In this document: piece after piece, positions 44,560 through 53,872 of the stretch
Position numbering within the stretch: the stretch's first letter is position 1
Layout of the letters: the number at the start of each line of letters is the position of its first letter
NCBI GenBank assembly: GCA_014155875.1
Contig: JACEFZ010004196.1
Span: 242,001 to 306,000 of the forward strand
Origin: Cepaea nemoralis
Lineage: Eukaryota; Mollusca; Gastropoda; Stylommatophora; Helicidae
DNA length: 64,000 nucleotides
Direction of reading: 5' to 3'
Made by a program: the position numbers and the translations under genes
Notes under the pieces: model-generated
Seen by the model: the letters and a program-made list of their open reading frames with translations, nothing else
Told to the model about the DNA's origin: nothing
Databases searched by the model: none

Positions 44560-44706
44560 CCCCGGGAAGGTTAACCCGGTCAACAAATGCCCGCAGAAGT
44601 CGGATGTGTCGGCCTAACGGCGCAAGAACGCAGCTCTGCTGTAAACAGGCACAACGCAGTCACATCCGAAAAAAAAATCCGGATGAACGCAGAAGAAGAA
44701 GAAGAA
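44560..44706 (+). mobile_element. Element G sequence forming the 3' end of LINE H
   Basis: About 147 bp matching the free-standing G elements from CCGGGAAGGTTAAC to (GAA)n. Because the LINE H target duplication begins right after it, G is part of the mobilised unit. It is either the true LINE H 3' end, from which G elements derive, or a captured G. Confidence 0.85.
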
Positions 44707-45355
44707 GAAGCCAAGAAGTTGACATTACTCCAAGACTGGAAGGACACTTCAGCCTGATGCAAAAGTATGTCGCACAACCTGAGCGGCTAATTGCACAGCG
44801 ATTCAAGCTCTATTACCGCCTGCCGAGTTGACGGCAGTTGAGAATGCCCCATGCCTGATGTCAAGGGCAAGTGACCGTAAGTTGGTGATAGCGATAATTA
44901 TAAGAACTGTAGGCCTACTTCGGTGTTGAACATTGTTTAGATAGTTACATCCTTAGCGCATGCCAGCCCGCATCGGTCGGCAATGAGTAATATTCAGTGC
45001 TGCGATAATTGTGAATAATAAACACTGAAGAATGGCAAGGACATTGGCTTGTTTGCTATTTTCATGTGATACATGTTCCTGCTTACTTCTGTCACTGCGG
45101 CTGAACAGACGAGCCAGCAATCAGCTACATGCAGTCAACACCAGCATTTTTCAGCTGCTGTTGATGTACTAGGCAAATTTTACGTTCAGTAGTTTGCCAT
45201 TACTTTCTGTACGACCGGCTCCCATACCAATACGTTATAACACAACGCGATACGGTCTGCTGCACAAATCGGTCGCGCCTGCTTTTCGAACGCCTGGTAA
45301 GCGGCTCACGAACCGCGTTCGCAAGACTTTGGCCACGGAGACAGGCTGTTCCATT

Positions 45356-45690
45356 GGGCTAATTCTATTAAGGCTGCCGCTGCTTGGCTCGGTCCTTCTA
45401 CCACAAACGGTCTTTGCGGACGCTTGGCTGCAGAAGTTCGACTTCGGACATTTCCGGTCTGGGTGATCGCTACATTGTTGTGACTAACCACTAACTGTCT
45501 TTAGAAATGTCTCTACCGTATTATAAGACAGATGTGCTGCCTCTGTTGCTGTACTGAGTAAATTATCTATGACATTATGAATCCATCTTAGTTGTGGTTC
45601 TCTCCTTCTTCACTTCCCCGTTACGCCTTCTTGCATTAATTATAAATACGTTCCAGAGATTCGTGTATTTCTATAGCAGAAAGAGATAGA
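45356..45690. other. Unassigned flank right of SINE I
   Basis: This resumes the sequence interrupted at 31010. A frame reading AAAWLGPST is discussed with 30520-30999. Beyond 45480 nothing is recognised. Confidence 0.4.
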
Positions 45691-45999
45691 GACGCTTGCT
45701 GGAGGAAGCCTGTTACATGTGCATTGCATAAAGAGATGCGGTTTGAAGATGCCGAAATGAGAGTACCAAGGAAGACTATGTTACATGTGGGTGGATTGCA
45801 TAAAGAGATGGGGACGCTTGCGGGTGGAAGACTATGTTACATGTGGGTGGATTGCATAAAGAGCTGGGGACGCTTGCGGGTGGAAGGCTATGTTACATGT
45901 GGGTGGATTGCATAAAGAGATGGGGACGCTTGCGGGTGGAAGACTATGTTACATGTGGGTGGATTGCATAAAGAGATGGGGACGCTTGCGGGGGGGGGG

Positions 46000-46061
<62 letters not shown>

Positions 46062-46085
46062 ATGTTACATGTGGGTTAACAGCAT
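45690..46085. repeat. 56-bp minisatellite followed by (GA)n
   Basis: A unit with TATGTTACATGTGGGTGGATTGCATAAAGAG plus ATGGGGACGCTTGCGGGTGGA is repeated about five times, then a G-run and an (AG)n run of about 56 bp (46003-46058), then one more partial unit. The microsatellite has expanded inside a satellite unit. Confidence 0.93.
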
Positions 46086-46420
46086 AAAGAGCTGGACTGG
46101 AAGATGTATGAATAAGAGCATCGTGAAGGGGCAGCACAGCGTGTTGGAGATTTGTTACAGCCGACCTTCAACACGGAGATGGTACTTGATGATAATATGC
46201 ATTTGTCACGCAACTTTCCCCAGTGTTCTCCATTTTCACGTTTTGCTTTTAAAATTCAGTACGAGATCGCGAGATGTGCGGAAGAATAAACGCTCATGCC
46301 AGTTGGCCAAACAGATGGTCAGGTGTAAGCTCTCATCTAACATTTCCTAGCATTTTTATTTAGGAGTGATCCGCGGTAATACAGTGACAACGTTCTTTTG
46401 TTTACTAGTCCAGGGTTCTT
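46086..46420. other. Spacer, nothing recognised
   Basis: About 335 bp with no supported gene or repeat. It ends at the 5-bp target duplication ATCCC (46421-46425) of LTR2. Confidence 0.55.
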
Positions 46421-47051
46421 ATCCCTGTCACGAATTTGCAGCCTTTACTTCCCAGAACAATTTTCGGTTCACTTTTGATGGGCCATGTAGAGGATCAACA
46501 GACGAACAAAACTGTTTTCTCTATATTCAAGGCTATACTGTCTTGACGTAAGCTTGCAAAACCTGCAAGTAAACAAACCACCAGGAATGGCTTTCTATTC
46601 CCGGAAGTTAATTTGACACCAGTACCGGTCACCCCCAGAGGTTATCAATCTAGCCAGACTGGAGGGCAGACTCAGGGGACTGAATAGTAATTAAAACCAA
46701 CCAGGCATGACGCAAGCAAACCTGGTTTACCAACAGAGTTGTAAACTGGCTGTTGACCATGAGAACCTAATTGTTCCCTTGACATGACACCTGATAAGCA
46801 TAGCTAGGAAATCGCCCAACCGCGATGGCTGACCTCCATCTGGTAGAGACTAGAGGTGCAAGGTGTGAAATCACTGATAAGACTCAGGGGGCTAATAATG
46901 GTCAGACCCACAGGTGTGAAGGCTAGTGTGCATGCAGAAAGAATTTTTATGACTGGACAGACTTGGAGATAATTGCAATTAACGTCAGGGGGAGATAAGA
47001 AGAATTTATGAATGGAATTCCTGGGAGATAAGTGTCTACTGCTAGGCTAGG

Positions 47052-47058
47052 TATAAAA
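47052..47058 (+). promoter_or_regulatory. TATA box of LTR2 (5' LTR)
   Basis: GGTATAAAAACCC in both LTRs (also at 54498-54504), followed about 20-30 bp downstream by GACCTGTTCCCTTTAG. It is the likely core promoter. The nested element inserted 27 bp downstream of it. Confidence 0.6.
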
Positions 47059-47084
47059 ACCCACGATAGACCTGTTCCCTTTAG

Positions 47085-49079
47085 TTTCGTCCGTCGTCGT
47101 CATTCGCACTGCGAGCGCTAACAAGTCAAGCCGCATTATTCTGTCAAGAAGCCTGATCAGCGGGAAAATGTCACGTGGAAAATCCAACAAGAAACACGCT
47201 GTTGCCAAGATGTGCAGCGTGGGAGCCGACAACAAGAAGAAGAACGTCGAGAGCCCACCTGCTAGCTGCATCAAAGAGCCTGATACTACAGCCATCACTG
47301 AAGCTACTACGAGGGAGAAGATTGACAGCCCAACACAGTCAAGAACCAAGACAGCAGAGAAGGAGGAGAAAGACACCAGAGTCGGAAACACCGACTCAAA
47401 AACAGTCCGATGGGTTGTCAAGCGGATTCCTGTGGAGCTGACAGATGAAGAAATCCTGAAGCAGCTACGTGAAGAGAATCTTCACATCCGATTCTTGAAG
47501 GCGGAGCGGCTTCTCACCTACTCCAAGATACCTACAACCTTGGCAGTAGTGACGTCGGAGGGCAGCGAGATGCCGACCACAGCATCATTCAACAAGAGAA
47601 TGCAGCAACCAGAGAGATTCATACCAAGAATCACGCAATGTTCCAGATGTCAGAAGGCCGGCCACAGTAGAGCTACGTGTCGCAGTAAGACGGAAATCTG
47701 CCGATACTGCGCCGATCACCACGCCTTCAAGGAGTGTCCGCTGGCCAAGATGGACACGGACTTCCGAGCACCCAACAACAAAAGAAAGTGCTGCCAACTG
47801 CCTGGGCAAACATGGAGCAAGATACCTGGGCTGTCCGTACCTGCAGAGACATAGAGACGTCTTAAAATCGCCATCATCACAAAGACACCATTCAAGGAAG
47901 CAATGCAGAGGGGTGAGACAGCCACGGGTATAGCACAAGCTGAAAGAGATCAACTTCAAAAGCAGATCGACGAGTTAAAGAAACAAGTCAAGCTACTGCA
48001 AACATCGGCACCAACCAGCGACAATGAGAAACTTCTTGCCGAAATAAAGGAGATCCAGCGGGACATCAAACAAGAGGTGGAGAATATGAGGCAGATGGTA
48101 AAGATAAATGAAGAGATTCTGCGAGACATCAAAGCGGTCAGAGAAATTCTAACAATCGAAAGGGAGCCAACCCAAAACAAATCAGCACAAGAAACAGAAA
48201 AGCTCACAGAGAAACCGCAAGATGACATCCAACAAGAGGACGAACCGGAACCGCTAGACAAAGCCAGCAACCCAGCCACGACACTATCTCCCCAGACATC
48301 TGAAGCAAACCAAGACGAGCACCCTGAGGAAGACACGGAGCGGCCCGGGGGGATTACTTTGGAAGAGCTACGAGAGTACTTAAGGAAGGATAAACTCAGA
48401 GACCAGGAATTCGAAAGGTGCTGGATGGAAAGAGAAAAGAAGAAACCAAGAAAACTCAGGCGACCGGTAGAATGGCCAAAAAAATCTTAGAAAAGGGTAC
48501 CGACTACGCGTACTACATAAAAGATGGAGAGAGAATACCATGGCTGACCGCGGAGGAAAAAAGGGAATGGCCGAAGCTAAAACTCGAAGACGAAAAAAAG
48601 TACAAGAAGGAAAATAGAAACCTCGAAAAGCTCCTACACAAATTACACAACGAAGGAGACTAAATGACCTAATAAAAAGTCCTTATAAGGACTGCAGCCA
48701 GTAAAGCCAGACGAGCCAGGAGCCTACACCAACAAAGAAAACAAGAGGAAACATGCACAAAGGACAGCCGCCGACCAATCCCCCAGCGAGAGTGGGATTA
48801 CGAAAAGAACTTATAAGGACTGAAGCCAGACGAGCCAGGAGCCTACACCAACAAAGAAAACCACAACAACAGAAGAGCACAAAGGATAGCCGCCGACCAC
48901 TGCTGACGTCACAGACACAAAAGCTACATAACCAGCCCGAGATAGGACTCACAAGACAAGAATTAGGGTGAATGAACCCACATAAACCACGTACCTCAAC
49001 AATAACCACAGCTGATGAAGCAGGTTAGACGAGGACGAATTTGGAATTTTTGTTTTTTGAAATGGAACTGGAACTGGAA
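47085..49079 (+). mobile_element. 2-kb LINE-like element encoding only ORF1
   Basis: Bounded by the 13-bp duplication CTGTTCCCTTTAG at 47072-47084 and 49080-49092, with the empty site preserved in the 3' LTR near 54519-54531. It ends in a short (GGAACT)n tail, as expected of target-primed insertion. It starts TTTCGTCCGTCGTCG and encodes one ORF1-type protein (47168-48663) but no endonuclease or RT. A block of about 130 bp (TTATAAGGACTG ... CAACAAAGAAAAC) is duplicated in its 3' UTR at about 48682-48760 and 48809-48890. Confidence 0.9.
47168..48663 (+). pseudogene. ORF1-type RNA-binding protein of the 2-kb element
   Basis: From ATG 47168: a basic, low-complexity N-terminus, a region around VRWVVKRIPVELTDEEIL that may be an RRM-like fold, then zinc knuckles CSRCQKAGHSRATC (CX2CX4HX4C) and CRYCADHHAFKEC. 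A third knuckle (C..C....H....GCPYL) is readable only after a 1-base frame change near 47790-47800, and the first frame stops at 47852. The frame reopening at 47903 encodes a coiled coil (RDQLQKQIDELKKQVKLL), and the tail shifts again at an A7 run near 48479, ending at 48663. ORF1 proteins of I/Jockey-type LINEs bind RNA and chaperone it. The frame breaks suggest the copy is inactive. Confidence 0.82.
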
Positions 49080-49092
49080 CTGTTCCCTTTAG

Positions 49093-51024
49093 ATTAAGTC
49101 TGACTTCAGAACAGGTAAGCAGCCAGCTCAATGTTTGTAGTCATATGTATGATTATTATGTTAGATTTCACTACAAAAGTTATTTCTTAGTTACTGATTT
49201 TCAGTCTATATCTGATCTAGGTTATTGCAAGAACTATCATTGTCATACGTTACTTGAGTGTTCTTTCTGAGTTCTGTGTTCAATATCGGATTGCTTTGAG
49301 TGCTGCCTTATGTGAGACAGATCTTGTCTGGGTATACTTTTAGGTGTCTTGGTAGATGCTTGGCATTTCTTTATACAATATCCTAGTTGCCTTTTGGTGT
49401 GTGCATTTGTTGAACAGAATATAGTCAACTGACTATTTATTTAATTCTTACAACAGCAGTAACTAAGTGGTGATTAAACCGGGCAGCTCAGCAAATATGG
49501 CTGGTCTGTGTGGTCACTTCAATTAGACTTGTTGTATATCTCATTTTGTAGCTATACAATATTAGTACTCATTAATAATGCCTGATGCTATTATGTTGAG
49601 TATCATTAGATGTCCATCTTGAAGTAATATAATGTTTACGGATATGTTGGATGTATGTATGTGTAATTTCATATGAATATACGATGCTAGGAATATGCTT
49701 CGTACATATTCTTTTTGTGTATATACGTCTCATTTCGTATACATACAAACTAACTAGTGCATTATGCTATGATGTTAAAGTATCATAATATGTCTAGTTT
49801 AATCAATATGTTTATGTGTATTGGATGTTTGATATATTGATTTGTCATATGCAAACCTACCAATATGAAGTGTTATGCTATTGTCTGCGCATTGGCACAT
49901 TGGCCAATGATTGTGTTGGAAGCAGAGGTGTAATGGTACAGACATTACCCACAATTGGTATAGGGTATATGGTGCTAAACTTTCTCAGTGTATTGTGGGC
50001 GTGCGTTCACGGTAATGCATGGAACCTGGCACAGCTACTGGTCACGGCTTGTAAGCCCGGATGACCCGGCATTATTATAATACCATTACCGATCCTGTGA
50101 GCTGCTAAACCAACTTTGGACGGAGCGGCTGTACGACACAGAATTTCTGTATTAGCGACATGGACATGGGGCGGCAGAAATGTAATCATTACAGGCGTGT
50201 GAGACAATTGAAAAGCCCGTCCCAGACTAAAGACAGTAGGGAGAAGGAGGATGGTGAACACAGTAGAGCTGGAAGATAAACTTGGCCAGACTGGTCATTG
50301 TATATGTTTGTGTTATGATATGTTTTAATTAGGATTGCGCTGATGTAGAACTAGATATAACACATTCTTGACTTTTCTTTCAAGCTCTCACAAGGAGCAC
50401 CTATGTTATAGATCTCAAGAACGAGTGAAGACTAGGTAGAGTCAGGACTGACAGGATCGTCAGAATACCGGCAAGCTGTTTCTTTTTTTGAGTCTACTGG
50501 AGAGTGGAGATCTGGACCACAGATCCAGATAGATCAAGTAACAAGTTACGTAATGTTTGTCATCAATAACAATATGTTATATGATTTCATCATCATCATC
50601 GTACAAACCATCATTTTTATGATTAGTAAATAAATGTTGTAGTATTGTAACTCATAGCTCTGTCATTCTATTTTTTTCCAATTGTGCATACGTGTTGTTG
50701 TGTACATTGGTGGGGGTTCACTTAGACACCAAGGAAGGGAGCAGTCAGGGAGAAAAATCTGTACTGAGATAGTCGTCTATACTCATATATTTAGACTTAA
50801 ACATCTATCTTAGCTAACCTTCTCTTTCCCATTCCTTGGCGAATATTCAGCACAGTTCATTTCATTTTGTAACGAGCCACTTGGAGCTGTACGTTGGATA
50901 TTCATGGGCTTAATCTGTAGTTCAGCCATATAGATTTTGTCCCTAGTCAGTTTCTGACTATTTGGGGTTGCTCGCCAGTGAATAATACTTTCATCTAGCC
51001 GGTGGGGCACCCCGACTTCTGACA
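49093..51024 (+). other. LTR2 5' LTR, R/U5 part
   Basis: No gene. It is AT-rich with many ATATG-type motifs, contains the AATAAA at 50629, and matches 54532-56384 nearly base for base except for indels. Confidence 0.8.
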
Positions 51025-51662
51025 GATTGGGCTTCTCGTCTGGAATTTGAATTCGGACTTCTCGCTTTCAATAGACTCCGGTACTAGACCCTAGACATAC
51101 GATTTTAAAAGTTAACTCTTGTAATCTTCAGTCATCAAAATAGACTATCATCAGATGTAGCTAATTTTAGTTGATGAAGTTACAGAGTATAGATATAACT
51201 TTTCAAAAGTGTATAACAGATAAGAACTTATGAGAAAACTACCTCATCTATCATTTATGGATAAGTATTTTAATTCTTATCATTTAGTGTATCATTCATC
51301 ATTTAATGATAACTGATCACTTTAATCATAATTACATTGATGTGTTTGATGATTTAACTGCTTGATTGATTTGCCATTTTATGCTTACTTATGCCATTTT
51401 CATTATGACATGTATGCAGTGCATTTTAATATTTATTTAGGTAAATATTACTATTGATTACTGTGTAGTATATCTCTCACACTTACTTCACTGCGGTCGC
51501 CAGAAACTACTTGAATATTACTTTCAGTTGTCTTTCACTGCTGAGGCTAAACTCTACACATTGGTTTAGGTTCTGCTGTCATTGGTTCACTCTTGTCTTT
51601 CTAGCTTAGCTCTGAATTTGATAGATACATAGGAGCTTACCTGAATATAGCCATTAGCAAAT

Positions 51663-53174
51663 ATGGACTCACCTTCCCAGGATCTAGATTATCTGAAGGC
51701 GCGCACAGATTACTTAGAGTCCACGAGAAGGTTAGGCATAATAGAGGGCTTAACAGGAGAACAATTAGAAATATACATCAGAGACGAGATGAAAGAGTGG
51801 GACATGGCGGAGGAACAGATGACTAAAACAATTAATGAGTTATTTGAAGCAAAAGAGCGTAGCAAAACTGAAGAAGCAGAGATTAATAAAAAGCATATGG
51901 AAGTAGTCAATGCAGAGAAGCTAACCTTTCTAGCGGAACATAAGGTAGGAGATATGGATGCTCACCCAACCAGGAAGGAAGGGACATCTTTGCCAACCAC
52001 CGCGGAATCAGAGTTAGTGGACCGGGAACTACAGGTTCTCATTCGACCCAGTCCTAAACGGAAAAGAGGGAAGAAAAAACGTGCCAAGGGCATTTCAAGC
52101 AGTCACAAACGTGATAACTGTTTGGACCACGGAAATTGTGGTCTCACTGGTTCGCCAGTACAGGACCTTCAGGGAAACCACTTAACTGCTACGAGTAATG
52201 AATCTCGAGAGAAAGAGGAACTGAAGACAACCTTTAATGAGGTCGCAGGCGGAGACCTAGCCGATTCTCACATTCCCTTCTGTTCACAGAATCACGAAGT
52301 GGAATTACATCTGACTGAAATAGGGAGGAAGGAAGAAACGGAATCCCAGGTGAATTTCATTACTGCAACGCGGGAAGAATCACTAATTATCAGTTCAGAT
52401 AATTTGCCTACTAACAGTTACCCAGAGGACAACTGTTCGTACCACAAGATATGTGGTTTAACTGGTCCGCCAGTACAAGACTCCCAGGAATCTCATTTTA
52501 CTTCAACGAGAGGTGAAACTCAAGAGGAAGATGACCTGAGGACATCTTTTAAGGAGGTCGGAGATCGAAAGGTAACCGACTTTATTATTCCCTTCAGCTC
52601 AGGAGAGGAAGAAGTGGGATTAAATTTGACTGACAGAGGGATGAAGGATGACCCGGAACCCCTTGTGATCTTTGAGGCTGCAGCTCAGGACAAGACACTA
52701 GATCTCAGTTCAAATGATTTACGTAATGTGATGGATTGCTTAGACACCAGCCCACCACAGGATTTACCTCAACTGGACTTAGCCCATGAAAGCACGACCA
52801 GAGAGGAACATCCAGACCAGGAAACATTTCCAGTTGTTATCTCACAGTATACCAGTTCGGAGACTCAGGAAACACAGGGAATTGTCATGAGCCAGAATAT
52901 GGACTCTGATATTGTGCAGACAACATTGTCTGTAGTTGCTAAAGAAGAAAATTCTTTGCACAAGATGGAGGAAGAAACGCCTATCATCTCATTAGCTGAA
53001 GTTATCAGGGAATTCCAGCAACAGGGACCTGAAGTAACAGAAGTCAAGAGTGGGTTGGAATCAACACTCTTAGGACTCAATCTACCCTTCAGTCAGGTCG
53101 ATTTGATAGGAGTAGATCAGCTATTTGTGGATACTTTATTCAAAAGTAACTACCACTTTATCGCCCTGGAGTAA
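51663..53174 (+). CDS. LTR2 503-residue protein, gag-like N-terminus
   Basis: Complete frame from ATG 51663 to TAA. The N-terminal 90 residues (GLTGEQLEIYIRDEMKEW, then a charged helix TINELFEAKERSKTEEAEI) resemble in layout the start of the LTR1 gag. A lysine/arginine patch (RPSPKRKRGKKKRAKG, about 128-143) looks like a nuclear or RNA-binding signal. Two diverged tandem repeats of about 105 residues follow, beginning NCLDHGNCGLTGSPVQD and NCSYHKICGLTGPPVQD. The remainder is acidic. There is no CCHC knuckle, protease or polymerase motif. Function is unknown; it could be a reduced Gag. The frame is intact, and the flanking sequence is LTR2's own, so it belongs to the element. Confidence 0.7.
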   Translation: MDSPSQDLDYLKARTDYLESTRRLGIIEGLTGEQLEIYIRDEMKEWDMAEEQMTKTINELFEAKERSKTEEAEINKKHMEVVNAEKLTFLAEHKVGDMDAHPTRKEGTSLPTTAESELVDRELQVLIRPSPKRKRGKKKRAKGISSSHKRDNCLDHGNCGLTGSPVQDLQGNHLTATSNESREKEELKTTFNEVAGGDLADSHIPFCSQNHEVELHLTEIGRKEETESQVNFITATREESLIISSDNLPTNSYPEDNCSYHKICGLTGPPVQDSQESHFTSTRGETQEEDDLRTSFKEVGDRKVTDFIIPFSSGEEEVGLNLTDRGMKDDPEPLVIFEAAAQDKTLDLSSNDLRNVMDCLDTSPPQDLPQLDLAHESTTREEHPDQETFPVVISQYTSSETQETQGIVMSQNMDSDIVQTTLSVVAKEENSLHKMEEETPIISLAEVIREFQQQGPEVTEVKSGLESTLLGLNLPFSQVDLIGVDQLFVDTLFKSNYHFIALE

Positions 53175-53872
53175 CTATGTTATTTCTCAAGGCAGGACAA
53201 CTTGGCACACTAAATTTCCAATTTCTAGCACGGTTTGTACAAGAAACTCTAATGCAGAGAAACTCAGCCCATTAACTGATTATCAGGGGAAGAAACCGTG
53301 ACACCGAGGAGGGAAGATTGTTACGCCCGACTTTGAAGGAGGAAAGCGCCAGTTGAATTTATATCATGGGACCATGATGTGTAACATTATTCCTTTCAAA
53401 AGGAAGATATTGATGGATCAGTTATGGATCTTTAAAGGATGGAGGAATATCACGGAGACAAGCTTTGCTGTGGCCAGCTTATGCGAGACTTCACTACGGG
53501 GACATCCTCGGCTGAAAGGATTAAATCACGTGAGGGAGTGGACTAAGACCGTTGGCCCAGAGGCGACGAAGAATCCCGTTGATTGTGATCTTTCCCAGAA
53601 GGGTAAAATTACAACCTCCTGACAATTACCGGATTTTACCAAGCTATTGCATGGAATCCCGGCCGAAAACCAGGTACAAGGACCTATCCAAAGTATCCTG
53701 GGAGTATGGAAATGGAACGTCTTTATGCAGATGCAGGACAACCCACTGCCACAAGGAATATTGGAAACCTTTAGGCAGATACAGAACGGAGAGTGCTTAG
53801 GCATTATTCTGGGATGTACGGCGTGCTTTGACAAAAGATTTCTGGCAGAAACTTTTTTTAAGGGGGAAGCTC
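53175..53872 (+). other. LTR2 interior, 3' part
   Basis: Short frames (53353-53622; 53647-53925, the latter running into the 3' LTR) are present but unsupported. GVWKWNVFMQMQDNPLP is their only compositionally protein-like stretch. The segment ends in the polypurine tract. Confidence 0.5.

Larger units (their letters stand above)
39761..44706 (+). mobile_element. LINE H (I-group), 4.9 kb, inside the LTR1 3' LTR
   Basis: A complete-looking LINE: 5' UTR with a tandem dimer, one long protein with endonuclease, RT and RNase H, a 3' UTR with another tandem duplication, and element G as its last 147 bp with a (GAA)n tail. The 8-bp duplication GAAGCCAA at 39753-39760 and 44707-44714 lies in LTR sequence, so H is younger than LTR1. 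RNase H plus RT order places it in the I group. Confidence 0.9.
31036..45129 (+). mobile_element. LTR1: Gypsy-derived element without visible RT
   Basis: Two LTRs (31036-31754, and 39458-39760 joined to 44715-45129) of about 720 bp start TGCCATGG, end CAGCTACA and differ by roughly 2% by eye. TGG, expected at a primer-binding site, starts right after the 5' LTR (31755), and a purine-rich tract (AAAAAATGGGGGGG) precedes the 3' LTR at 39435-39452. The internal region holds only gag and protease remains (33297-35237). No RT, RNase H or integrase motif is seen between 35238 and 39457 other than the nested RTE A copy. The element therefore looks non-autonomous. Confidence 0.88.
31011..45344 (-). 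mobile_element. SINE I split by LTR1 (14.3 kb apart)
   Basis: The tail end (31011-31035, GCATATCCCTT preceded by a T-run) and the rest (45130-45344, through the tRNA head) are two parts of one SINE I copy. The outer 11-bp duplication GCTGTTCCATT at 31000-31010 and 45345-45355 proves they were once contiguous. About 9 bp of SINE sequence is missing at the LTR1 junction. Confidence 0.85.
46426..51024 (+). repeat. LTR2 5' LTR, with nested 2-kb insertion
   Basis: Without the insertion (47085-49079) and its duplicated target it is about 2.59 kb. Candidate promoter TATAAAA at 47052-47058 and polyadenylation signal AATAAA at 50629-50634. A length difference from the 3' LTR is concentrated at about 49190-49330. 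Short open frames (for example 49816-50064) are duplicated in both LTRs but not conserved at their ends. Confidence 0.92.
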
